This document shows positions 16,364-26,600 of a stretch of DNA of 64,000 nucleotides, in pieces. The stretch covers positions 43,156 to 107,155 of the forward strand of contig DAOPYN010000008.1 of the NCBI GenBank assembly GCA_035352895.1, read 5' to 3'. The notes under the pieces are model-generated. The model had not been told where the DNA came from. It worked only from the letters and a program-made list of their open reading frames with translations, and made no database searches. Position 1 is the stretch's first letter, and every line of letters starts with the position of its first letter. The translations under genes were made by a program, and so were the position numbers. This stretch comes from UBA5070 sp035352895. Its GTDB lineage: Bacteria; Fibrobacterota; Fibrobacteria; UBA5070.

Positions 16364-19300
16364 AACCAGTCGTCGGGGGTCTGGACCCGCACGCCCACCT
16401 TCACCAGCTGATTGGTCATCACGGGCATGGGGCTGCCGTCCTGCTTGACGTAGGCCACGATCCTCCACAGGTAGACCCCGGAGGCCACCACCTTGCCGGT
16501 GTAGGCCCGATGGTTCCACTGGAGCATGATGGAAATGCGATCGATCTGGTCGCGCTCCATGGCATCCAGGTCGGCCTGGGTGATGTCGAGGTTGCGCGAG
16601 GTCACGAAGGTGCCCACGTTGTCGTAGATGTAGAGGATCATCCGCGCCGGACGGTTGATGTAGAGGGTGGGCCCGTTGCAGTACTCGTCGCGCGGACAGG
16701 CATCGCGCACCGTGGACGAATTGGTCACGTACCCGGACCCGGGCTCCCACCATTCCATCCCGTTGGCGGATCCATCCGCGCTGCGGCGCCCCTTGGTGGC
16801 CTTGATGAGGATCTCGCTCTTGGCCACGCGGTTGGCTTCCGATTGGGGGATCTTGGGAATCCGCGAAGGCGCCGTGGTCTGCACCAGGAAGGGACGCTGC
16901 GCGCCCACCACGGGGGTGGACCAGTGCTGGCTCGAGCTGTCCACGCGGTTGCCGCGATCGTCGACGATTCCCGCCACGAAGCGGACCCGGAGGTCCGGCC
17001 GCACGCTGCCCGAGTCGCCGGGAGGAACCAGGAACCAATACGATCCGTCGGGAAGCCTGCGGATGGAATCGGCCGGCACCTTCACCCAGATGCGGCTTGC
17101 GGAGTCGCAGGTGGAACGCACGCCCGGGCAACGCAGGATCTCCAGCCAATCCTTCTGCTTGGAGAAGTCGGTCCGCTCCGAAGGACGGATCACCAAGGTA
17201 TCCCAATCCCTGTAGTTCTCGACGCGGTGCACCACCGCCGACACGATCACGGGCGGAACCTTCTCGCCGATCTTGAAGGTATCGAGGAAAGTGCGCACCG
17301 AGTCGCCGGAACCGACGCGCCACTGCGAACGCATCACCCCGTTCTGGAGGGAATCGAATCCCGTCATCCCGAAGGCGAACGGAGGCTGGACGGGCACCAG
17401 GAAGCGCGTGCTGTCCAACTTCCCGGGACGCGCGACCGCGAAGAGCAGCCGCCCCAGGGAATCCCGCAGGGGCCTGCCGTCGATTCCCACAACGGAGTCG
17501 CCCAGGACGTTGGTGAGGGGGTAGCCGGAAAGATCCTTGAGGACACGACCGGCGGAGTCCGTCAGCACGGTACCGGGGACCACCCAGAAGGTGTCCCGGC
17601 CCACCACCACGGGCTTGCCTCGGGAAGGCCCAGCGTAGTAGGGGTTGGCGGAATCGGGCCTCATGGAGGTGCGGCCGGAGTCGCTGAAAGCCATGTCGAA
17701 TCGAGGCAGATCGGTTCCCCACGGCGAATCCAATTCCACCACCAGGCCATCCACCCGCCCATCGCCGTTGCGGTCCACGTAGTAGGACTGCACCACCTTC
17801 ACCGGCTCCACGTTCACCCGGTGCACGTCGCAACCCACGTTCCCCACGTCGTCCTCGAAGCAACGCCGGATGGTGTCGGAACCAGGACGGGGAATGGTCT
17901 TGGTGGTTCCCACCACCCAGGTCTTGCCACCGTCCGAGATCTGGTGGGTGACGGGAATCCTCCCGGTCACCACGTTCGCTCCATTGGGAGGATTCAGGAT
18001 CTCCACCACGGGGATGGATTGCTTGAGATCGATCCAGCCCGTGTCGTATCCGTAGTTGCCCAAGGCGTCGTGCGCCTCGACCGGCACGGGAAACAGACCG
18101 TCGCCCTTGAAGTTGGTGACCACCTTGAAGGTGTCCACCTTGACGCTCCAGGTCTTCCCGGCGGCGTCCAAGCTGGAATCGCGGACCCAGTAGTAGACCG
18201 TGTCCACGCCGAATCGCGTGCGGGCGCGGTCGCCCCACCAGGTCGTGTCCTTGTCAGGGGCATGGGGGTTCTTCCCGACGATCTTGAAGACCTGGACCAC
18301 GGGAGGGACCAGATCCGCCCAGACGGTATGGGTGTCGCAGCCGACGTTGCCGGCCGTGTCCGTGAAGCAGCGAGGGATGCGGTTCCAACCGTTCACCAGC
18401 AGGGTGTCCGAAGGCTTCTGCGCCTTTCCGTCCACGGTCCATTCCACGCGTTGGATGGCCTGGTTGGTGCGTGCGGAATCCACCGGGATCACGATCTTCA
18501 CGTCGGGCGGGACGTTGGAGTTGCGGATGATCAACGTCAGCAGGGAATCCGTACCCAGGTCGGCACCCAGGGGACGGCGCAGAACCAGGTGGACCACGCG
18601 ATCGGGCCCGACCTTGCCGTCGTTGTACAGCAGGACTCGGAAGGTCCCGGAGGTGGTGCCGGTGTCGATGCGTACGCCGTAGGCGCTGTCGGGGACCATC
18701 AGCACGCCCTTGGCCAAGCCGCGCTTGGAATCCAGGACGAGATCCGACAACGCGACGGAATCGGAGACCGGATCCAGGCGGATGGGAAGGTCGGCGAAGC
18801 CGGAAACGTCCCGGACCACCAGGGTGTCGCGGGCGAAGGAGAGCTTGGGACGATCGTCGCCCTGGCGGATCAGGATCCGCTCGCGGTCGTGGACCGGATC
18901 GGGAGTGACCACCTTGTCGTCGCGGAAAGTCCCCCACGAAAGCACCACATCCTGGTCGGGACCGTAGCGACCGTCGTGCAGGATGGTGACCTCGACGGCG
19001 GTGGTCCGGCTCAGGGCCGGGAAGGTGAAGTCGGGCTGGAGGCGGTAGTGCTTGCCCGCGATGGCCGAGCCACCGACGGACTTCACCGTGCCCACGATCC
19101 CGATCAGGGAAAGCCTGTCAAGATCCAGCATCACCCGCACCAGGGTGTCCTTCTCGCGGACCACCAGGAGACTGTCGCGGAAGCGCACCACCGGAGGCGG
19201 ATCGACGTTGACGATCCGGATGGTGAGCTTGGACGGTTCGATCAGCTGGATGTTGTCGACGTTGTTGGGCAGGAGATTGAGCCTCACCTGAAGGGTGTCG

Positions 19301-22300
19301 GAGAAGATGCTGTCGCGCATCGGGACCAGCCACAGGGTGTCGAGGGTGTCGAAGGCGGCGAAGTGCGCGACGGAATCCGACATGCGGAAGGTCCGCCCCG
19401 CCAGCGCCGTGGTGAGGGCCGTATCCACCTTCACCTCGATCGTGGTGGCCACGGAGGAACTGCGGGTGAGACGGACCACCACGGGAACGCGCCCGCCCTG
19501 GTCCTCGCGCACCACCGTGTCGCGGCTGGCGAACAGGGCGTAGACCTCCTTTTCGTCGGTGATCAGTCCGCTGGTGCGCCAACCGGAGGAGTCGGGACGG
19601 ACCCAGGTGGTGTCCACGGTGTGGATCCGGACTCCGACCCGCCGCGGTGGCGTGTACGCGGCGATCCCCAAGGTGGAGACGCTCAGGGAATCGACCTTGG
19701 GGCCTGCGCCCAGGGTGTCGGAAGCGGAGGCCACCGCCACGTAGTCCAGACCCGCGACGGCGGTGCTGTCGAAGGTGCTCCACTGGAAGACCACCGGCAC
19801 GCGGGAAGCCATACGTTGCCCGGTGGTGGGATCCACCAGGAAGAACTGGAAGGGAAGCGGTCGGGTGGCGCCGGGGATCTCGGAGCGCTTCACCGATCCA
19901 CCCTGGATGGCCAGACGGGGTTTGCGGACACCGGAAAGGATGGTTCCCAATCCCACGCTGTCCTTGGCGCTGGCTCCGCGCACGCTGTCCAAGGTCACGG
20001 TGAAGGAAACCGGCACCACGTAGCGGTCGTCGCCGATGGACATCACGGCGAAGGAATCGCGAGCCACCGAGGCGCGCAGCACCAAGGTGGACACCGCGCC
20101 CACGTAGTCGGTTCCGCTCTTTGCGGTACCGTCGGTGGTGCGCCAGCGGAAGGAAATGGGCAGACCGCTGGATGTGGGTTTCCCTGTGCGGGGGTCGATC
20201 AGGCTCACGTGGAACCACATGGGCTTGCGGGAGCCGGGCACGGAATCGCGGGCGGCCACCACGCTGTCCACCGAGAGGAACGGTTCCGGATCGTCGTCCA
20301 GGATGGTGCCCAATGCGTTGGAGACCCCCGGTTGCGCGTTGGGATCGGAGGTCTGCAGGGACACCTTGATCAGACGATCGCTCTGGCGCTGGAGGTTCCC
20401 GATCACCGAATCGGCCACGAATTCCCTGGTCTTGGAGCCGGCCGGGATGGATTCCGTTCCGGAAGCGGCGACGAAGTCGGTTCCCAGACGCGCGGTGGAA
20501 TCGGCCAATGTCCAGGCGAAGGAGGTTGCCACGCGGCTGGCGATGGGGTTGCCCGTGGCCGAATCCCGCAAGGCCGCGGTCATGGGGAAGGGACGGCGGA
20601 GGCTGTCGCCTTCCTGGACGGAATCCGGCAGCAGGACCATGCGTGGCTTCCCGAACTGGCTCAGGATGGTCCCGGTGGCGACCAGGCGGCTCACCCCGGT
20701 GGCGATGGACGACGCGTTGGATATCTTGACGGAAAACGTCAACGGCGGGCTGTAGCGGACGTCCGGCTTCACCGTCACCACCAGGGTGTCGGTGGTGGCC
20801 CCGACCGGCAGGGTGCAGGTCCCGGAAACCTGCACGAAATCCGCGTCGGCGAGAGCCGTTCCGCCCTGGGTGGTCCAATCGTAGGTGGTGGCCACCCCGC
20901 TGGGCTTCAGGACGGATCCGGTGGCGGAATCCATCAGGCTGACCACGAACTTCATGACCACGTCGGAGGTGCTGGAGCGGACCACGGAAGTGTCCCGGAC
21001 CATCAGGCGCGGATGGGGATTGGTGTTCAGGATGGCTCCCACCCCCACCAGGTCGTTTCCGGTGGAGGCCACTCCGGTCTTGGTGGACAGCTTCACCAGG
21101 AAGTGTTCGGTGGGTTCGAAGATGCTGTCGCGAAGGGTGCGCACGGCGACGCGAGTCGACAGCGCCCCGGCGGGAATGCACACGTTCAGGCCCGAATCGC
21201 GGGCGAAGTCCACCCCTCGCTTGGCGGTGCTGTCCTGCGTGTTCCAATCGAAGCAGGTGGGCAAGGCGCTGGGATGCGAAAGGGAGACGGTGAACCTGGC
21301 GCTATCCCCTTCCGATACCGCAGCGGCATCGGAGACGGAGATTTTGGGCGGCGGATCGTCGTCGGTGATGGTGGCGTTGGCGGTGTCGCGCACCCTGCTG
21401 CTGACCTTCTGCAGCCCCACCAGGGAATCCACCCGTACCAGGAAACGCTCGTCGCCCTCGTAGAGGCTGTCCATGCGCACCTGCACCACGATGGTGTCCA
21501 CCGACTTGTAGTGGAACGGGATCCGAGCCTTGGCGACGGGCACGAAGTCCGCGGCGGTGGCGGTGCGGGTCGCGGTGGACCACCAGAGTTCCGCGTTGCG
21601 CACGTCCTGGGGACGCAGGGCGACACCCGTGGTGGAGTCCACCACCTCGACCACCAGCTTCATCAGTGTGTAGCCGGGCCCGGTGCCCTCGACGACCGAC
21701 GAATCGCGGATGCGGATGGTGGGAAGGGGGTCGTCGTCCAGGATACCGGCGAACATGGCCACCTTGCCGTTCCACATGCGGCTGGAATCCAGGGTGCCTC
21801 CGCGCACGGAGTCCACCACCAGCATGGCGTAGCGGTTGGGTTGGTCGAAGTTGTTGCCGCGCACGAACCGGGAGAATGGATCGCTGGTGAGCTGTCCGGG
21901 CTGGACATCCGAGATTCCCTCCACGGAGGTGCCCGATGTGAATCCCGCGATGTCCCCCTGGGAACCCGTGTCGAAGGGCATGTAGCGCCGTCCCATCACC
22001 GTGGTGTCGCGTGTGGGTAGCACCAGGTGCCACCAGATGCGGATCACTTCGCCGGCGATGTGGTCCAGGTCGAAGGCCAGGTTCATGCGGGTCAGCTGGC
22101 CCTCGGCGCCTTCGGGAGTGGGTTGTCCCAGGTTGATCACCCTGATGATTGGCTTGTTGGGGTAGTACGGGATGAACTGGCCGTCCGTCCCCTTGAAGTC
22201 GTTCTTGATGTGGATGGAATCCGCCAGGATCTGTCCATACAGATGGACGCGATCGTGCACCTGCACGTAGGTGTTCGGCTTGGGCACCACCACGGACGCC

Positions 22301-23367
22301 CAGACTTCCGTGTTCACGTTCAGCACCACGCTCTTCTCCGAGTAGAGCATCATGGTCCCGCCCGCGAAGTGGAGGGAATCGGTGCCGTAGCCCAGCTGGT
22401 ACTTCTCCGGGGCGATCACGTTGCGGGCGCCGGAGGGCTTGGCGTCCAGACCGTTGCGCGTGAGGATCACGGTGCGCAACCCTCGGGGTTGGACCGCCAG
22501 AAGACGGGTCGGACTGGTGGGAGTGGCGGATTCGCGCAGGATGATCTGATCGAAGGAATAGGCCCCTTCGGTGAGGTAGATCGTGGTTCCATACCACAGA
22601 TCCAAGGTTCCGTAGCGTCCCGGGGGAAGGATGGTGTCCGTGGGGTTGCAGAATCCGGAGAGGTCGGAACCACCCACGGCCTGGTTGGTTCCGCAGGTCC
22701 AGCGCAACGGCGACGGCCCCGTCTTCACGTTCCGAGGGTATCCGAGATCGCTGGCGGTCTGGAAGGCGGTATCGGGCAGGGCGATCCCGGTGGTCACAAC
22801 AGCCGTGGTGGGCATGTTCCACACCACTCGGTCGCTCAGGATGGGAGTGGTGGCCGGAGTCACGTCGGCCACACCCATGTTGGGACTGGATACGCTCGGG
22901 GGAGGCCCGAAGAAATGGGTCCCCCACGATGGCTGCCGGAAGTGTCCGCCTCCGATGAAGAGGGAATCCTCGAACCGATTGTCCTTGTTGGTGGCCTGGA
23001 CCTCACCGCCCACGTACACGGACATCCGCATGCGGTTGTTGTCCACCGTGCTGAGCACGCCGTTGGTCCGGACCTGCCCCCACACATCGGAAAAATTGTT
23101 GTTGAACCGGACCAGGTTTCCCGCGGTGAGCACGGATTTGATGGTGTCGTACCCGTCCATGGTCACCTGCCGGTCGCTGCCCACCCACCCGCCATTGGCC
23201 GTGGAAGCCCGGTAGTCGATCTGGATCCCCCTGCGCGCGAACAGGAAATACCGGTTCAGGGAATCGTCCACCGTGAGTGCCGCGCCCGCATGCGAGACAA
23301 GAATTCCGATCCAGACCACCAGGGCGAACGCTCGCGAACGGAAGACTGGAATCGAATTGGGCTGCAT
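16360..23367 (-). CDS. Giant secreted Calx-beta repeat protein, copy C (2335 aa)
   Basis: The protein begins with a signal peptide (hydrophobic ALVVWIGILVSHAGAA). An N-terminal beta-rich module (~residues 35-440) contains the landmark GGTMMLYSEKS, WASVVVPKPNT and HLYGQILADS. About ten Calx-beta repeats of ~115-120 residues follow, each opening with a strand such as ISVSDAAAVSEGDSARFTV, having a central WxTxDSTAxxGxDF core and many ending in a DDDP-type linker. A C-terminal module of ~650 residues carries Ig-like parts, an acidic YYVDRNGDGRVDGLVVELD (EF-hand-like calcium loop) and a final FlgD/T9SS-like domain (LYIYDNVGTFVTSRN, then GVYLWRIVAYVK). The start at 23367 was chosen for its signal peptide. 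The protein is probably an exported, calcium-stabilised surface filament or adhesin; ligand and secretion route are inferred. Confidence 0.85.
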   Translation of the reverse strand: MQPNSIPVFRSRAFALVVWIGILVSHAGAALTVDDSLNRYFLFARRGIQIDYRASTANGGWVGSDRQVTMDGYDTIKSVLTAGNLVRFNNNFSDVWGQVRTNGVLSTVDNNRMRMSVYVGGEVQATNKDNRFEDSLFIGGGHFRQPSWGTHFFGPPPSVSSPNMGVADVTPATTPILSDRVVWNMPTTAVVTTGIALPDTAFQTASDLGYPRNVKTGPSPLRWTCGTNQAVGGSDLSGFCNPTDTILPPGRYGTLDLWYGTTIYLTEGAYSFDQIILRESATPTSPTRLLAVQPRGLRTVILTRNGLDAKPSGARNVIAPEKYQLGYGTDSLHFAGGTMMLYSEKSVVLNVNTEVWASVVVPKPNTYVQVHDRVHLYGQILADSIHIKNDFKGTDGQFIPYYPNKPIIRVINLGQPTPEGAEGQLTRMNLAFDLDHIAGEVIRIWWHLVLPTRDTTVMGRRYMPFDTGSQGDIAGFTSGTSVEGISDVQPGQLTSDPFSRFVRGNNFDQPNRYAMLVVDSVRGGTLDSSRMWNGKVAMFAGILDDDPLPTIRIRDSSVVEGTGPGYTLMKLVVEVVDSTTGVALRPQDVRNAELWWSTATRTATAADFVPVAKARIPFHYKSVDTIVVQVRMDSLYEGDERFLVRVDSLVGLQKVSSRVRDTANATITDDDPPPKISVSDAAAVSEGDSARFTVSLSHPSALPTCFDWNTQDSTAKRGVDFARDSGLNVCIPAGALSTRVAVRTLRDSIFEPTEHFLVKLSTKTGVASTGNDLVGVGAILNTNPHPRLMVRDTSVVRSSTSDVVMKFVVSLMDSATGSVLKPSGVATTYDWTTQGGTALADADFVQVSGTCTLPVGATTDTLVVTVKPDVRYSPPLTFSVKISNASSIATGVSRLVATGTILSQFGKPRMVLLPDSVQEGDSLRRPFPMTAALRDSATGNPIASRVATSFAWTLADSTARLGTDFVAASGTESIPAGSKTREFVADSVIGNLQRQSDRLIKVSLQTSDPNAQPGVSNALGTILDDDPEPFLSVDSVVAARDSVPGSRKPMWFHVSLIDPRTGKPTSSGLPISFRWRTTDGTAKSGTDYVGAVSTLVLRASVARDSFAVMSIGDDRYVVPVSFTVTLDSVRGASAKDSVGLGTILSGVRKPRLAIQGGSVKRSEIPGATRPLPFQFFLVDPTTGQRMASRVPVVFQWSTFDSTAVAGLDYVAVASASDTLGAGPKVDSLSVSTLGIAAYTPPRRVGVRIHTVDTTWVRPDSSGWRTSGLITDEKEVYALFASRDTVVREDQGGRVPVVVRLTRSSSVATTIEVKVDTALTTALAGRTFRMSDSVAHFAAFDTLDTLWLVPMRDSIFSDTLQVRLNLLPNNVDNIQLIEPSKLTIRIVNVDPPPVVRFRDSLLVVREKDTLVRVMLDLDRLSLIGIVGTVKSVGGSAIAGKHYRLQPDFTFPALSRTTAVEVTILHDGRYGPDQDVVLSWGTFRDDKVVTPDPVHDRERILIRQGDDRPKLSFARDTLVVRDVSGFADLPIRLDPVSDSVALSDLVLDSKRGLAKGVLMVPDSAYGVRIDTGTTSGTFRVLLYNDGKVGPDRVVHLVLRRPLGADLGTDSLLTLIIRNSNVPPDVKIVIPVDSARTNQAIQRVEWTVDGKAQKPSDTLLVNGWNRIPRCFTDTAGNVGCDTHTVWADLVPPVVQVFKIVGKNPHAPDKDTTWWGDRARTRFGVDTVYYWVRDSSLDAAGKTWSVKVDTFKVVTNFKGDGLFPVPVEAHDALGNYGYDTGWIDLKQSIPVVEILNPPNGANVVTGRIPVTHQISDGGKTWVVGTTKTIPRPGSDTIRRCFEDDVGNVGCDVHRVNVEPVKVVQSYYVDRNGDGRVDGLVVELDSPWGTDLPRFDMAFSDSGRTSMRPDSANPYYAGPSRGKPVVVGRDTFWVVPGTVLTDSAGRVLKDLSGYPLTNVLGDSVVGIDGRPLRDSLGRLLFAVARPGKLDSTRFLVPVQPPFAFGMTGFDSLQNGVMRSQWRVGSGDSVRTFLDTFKIGEKVPPVIVSAVVHRVENYRDWDTLVIRPSERTDFSKQKDWLEILRCPGVRSTCDSASRIWVKVPADSIRRLPDGSYWFLVPPGDSGSVRPDLRVRFVAGIVDDRGNRVDSSSQHWSTPVVGAQRPFLVQTTAPSRIPKIPQSEANRVAKSEILIKATKGRRSADGSANGMEWWEPGSGYVTNSSTVRDACPRDEYCNGPTLYINRPARMILYIYDNVGTFVTSRNLDITQADLDAMERDQIDRISIMLQWNHRAYTGKVVASGVYLWRIVAYVKQDGSPMPVMTNQLVKVGVRVQTPDDWF

Positions 23368-23541
23368 AGGCTGGATCTCTGTGGAAAAGTTGCGGGGCCC
23401 GCTGGCGGCGACCGCCCGATCGCGACGGCCTCCCCCTCCCGGGCGGAAGAGGGACGTCAGAAGGAAATATGGTCTTCTCCAGGACAATTGCCACCCCCAT
23501 CGGTTCCGGGGAGCCTCTGCGGCCCCTCCCCCGGCCCCACC

Positions 23542-23560
23542 TCCCGGTGGTGCACCGGGA
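23542..23560 (-). other. Perfect hairpin downstream of the giant gene B
   Basis: TCCCGGTG and CACCGGGA form 8-bp arms around GTG, 51 nt beyond the stop of the gene ending at 23611. No T-tract follows in either direction, so it may stabilise the 3' end rather than terminate transcription. Confidence 0.4.
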
Positions 23561-23610
23561 AGGGATGCATGGTCGATTTCTGTCTCAGAAGAACGGAAGG
23601 GCGGGCTGGA

Positions 23611-26600
23611 TCACCAGGGTGGTTCCACCAGGATCTTCACACCGACCTTGTAGAGGTAGTTGGTCATCTGCGGCATGGCCGTGCCCGGCATGTTCACCCA
23701 GCTCACGATGCGCCACACGTACACCCCGCTGGCCACCAGCTCACCTTCATCCGTGTGGTGGTTCCAGTTGAGCTCCACCTGCACGCGGTCGAGCTGGTCG
23801 GGATTCATTCCGTCCAGGTCGGCCTGCGAGATGGTGATGTCCCGCGAGGTCACGTAGGTTCCCAACTGGTCGTAGATGTAGAAGATCATCCGCGCGGGCC
23901 GGTTCAGGTAGAGCGTCGGGCCATTGCAGTACTCCACCTGGGGGCAGGCCTGGTTGGCCTTGCTGCGGTCGACGTTGTAGCCCACCCCAGGTTCCCACCA
24001 GTCCTGGCGGGAACGGCTGCCGTTGGTCACCTTCATCAGGATGGTGCCGGGGCGGTTCTTCCCGATCTCGCTTTCCGGGATCTGGGCGATACGCCCGGGA
24101 GGCTTCACCTTCACCAGGTTCGGCCTGGGCATGCCCGTGACCGGTGTGGCCCAGTGGGTGTTCTTCACGTCCACCCCGTTGCCCTTGGCGTCCGACACGT
24201 CGCTGCGGAAACGCACACGGTAGTCCGGTCGGATGCTGCCCGTGTCGCCCGGAGGCACCAGGAACCAGTACCGTCCATCCCCCATGGCGTGGACGGAATC
24301 GGCCGGGACTTTCACCCACACCATGCTGGCCGAATCGCACTTGCGCTTGCCCACCGGGCAGGACCACACCTCCAGCCAGTCCTTGCCGGAACCGATCTTC
24401 ACCTTCTCGGAGGGGGTGATCACCAGGGTGTCCTGGTCGTCGTAGCTCTCCGTGCGGTGGATCTGGGCCTTCACGATCACCGGCGGAACCTTCTCGTCCA
24501 CCTTGAAGGAATCCACGAAGGTCCCTGTCACCTTCTTGCCGGTGGAATCCACCGCCACCCAGGTCGCGTTCATGGTGGCGCCTTGCAGCGAATCGAAGCC
24601 GGTCATGCCGAAGGCGAACGGAGGCACCAGGGGCACCAGGATCCGGGTACTGTCGGCGACTCCGGTCTTGGCCACCTTGAAGTACACGCGTCCCAGGCTG
24701 TCGCGCAGGGGTTGGCCATCCGTTCCTCGGGCGGTGTCCCCCATGACGTTGGTCAGAGGTTGGCCGTCGGGACCCTGGAGAACCTTGCCGGAAGCGTCGC
24801 GCAGGAAGGTGCCCGCAGCCACCCAAAGGCTGTCCTTGCCGACCACCACCAACTTGCCCCGGGTGGGCCCGGCGTAGAAGGGTTTGTCCTTGTTGGGCTT
24901 CTGCCCCGTGCGCGTGCTGTCGTTGAGCCAGAAATCGAAGGTGGGGAGATCGGATCCCACCCATTTGGCATCCAGGTCCACGACCACCGCGTCGATCCGT
25001 CCGTCACCATCGGTGTCGTAGTAGGTGGAGCTCACCACGTGGATGGGCTCCACCTCCACCAGGTGCTGGTGGCAGCCCACGTTCCCCACGTCGTCCTCGA
25101 AACAGCGTCTGATGGGGGTCTTGCCCGGACTGCGGATGGCTTCCACCGTGTTGACGTTCCAGATCTTGCCGGCGTCCTTGACGGTGTGCAGGACGGGGAT
25201 GGAACCCACGACGATCTGGGCACCATCGGGAGGGGTCACGATGTCCACCACCGGGATCGACTGCTTGAGGTCGATCCATCCGGTGTCGCGCCCGCAGTTG
25301 CCCACGCTGTCGCAAACGGAAACCGGCACGGGGAACAGGCTGTCGCCCTTGAAATCGGTCACGGTGCGGTGGGTGTCCACCTTGACCCGCCAGGATCCGT
25401 CGGAATTCATGATGGAATCCCGGCTCCAGTACCAGACGGTGTCCTGACCGAATCGCGTGCGGGCCCGGTCGCCCCACCAGGTGGTGTCCTTGGACGGATC
25501 GTGGGTGTTCTTCCCCGTGATCTTGAAGACCTGCACCACCGGAGCGGTGAAGTCGCCCCAGACATGCACGGAATCGCATCCTTTGTTGCCGGCCGTATCG
25601 GTGAAGCAACGCTTGAGCACGTTCCAACCCTGGCGCAGGGAATCTGAGGTGGTGGGCTGCGGCTTGCCGTCGACGGTCCATTCCACGGGTTGGCGCGGAT
25701 CGGAAGTGTGGATGCTGTCCCTTGGACGGGTGATCTCCACATCCGGGTCGTGGTCGTTGTCGAGGATGGTGAAGACTAGGCCCTGTCCGGCGCGGCCCGT
25801 GGTATCCACGGACTTCAAGGCGAGGTCGATCCGTTCGGTGGGCTCCACGCGACCGTCGTCGATGACCTCCACATCGAAGGAGGCGCGGGTGGACATGGGC
25901 GGGAACACCACGGTGTAGACCACGCTGGAATCCAGCACGGCGTCCGACCCCTTGCGCAGGGAATCCAGCGTGGCGCTCCCCGAAGCGCGCAACGAGATCG
26001 TCACGGGATAGGCGGATGGATGGTCCAGGACCAGGTCCAGCTTCACCTTGCCGACATCTTCGCGCACGGTGGTATCGCGTCGGTCGAAGGAAACCACGGG
26101 CGCCGAGTCGTTGTCGAGGATCCGCACGATCTGTCGGGTCTGCCCCACAACCAGCGAGGCGTTCCGGGCGGAGTCCAGCATCAGGTCGACGGTTTCCGTG
26201 GGTTCGGTGATGCGGTCGTCGACCACCTTGAACACGATGGAGGCGGTGTCCATGCCGGGCTTGAAGGAGAATCCGATCAATTGTCCGGCGACGATGTCGT
26301 GGTCCGTCCCCGGAGTTGCGGTGCCCTGCACATGGTAGCTCGCGCTCACCGGCTTGGCGGAAACCCGGGAGAGCCGAGCGATCACCCGCACCTGGCCCAC
26401 GTCTTCCACCACCGTCATGGTGTCCATCCGGAACACCAAGGAGGGCGGCTCGTCGTCGTCGAGGATGGTCAAACGGTGCGTGAGGAGAGCTCCGGATCCG
26501 GCCGGCGACAGCGGTCGCAGGTCCAGATCCACCGTCTCGTCGAATTCGTCGATGCTGTCGGGAACCACGCGCACGACGAAGCGGGCCGAAGTGCTCCCGG

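Noticed and set aside
15265..22020. A 2251-aa open frame on the + strand across the giant genes
   Set aside because: It is antisense to the Calx-beta genes, has no start context or recognisable domain, and its His/Gly/Asp-rich composition is what the reverse complement of GC-rich repeat coding yields.
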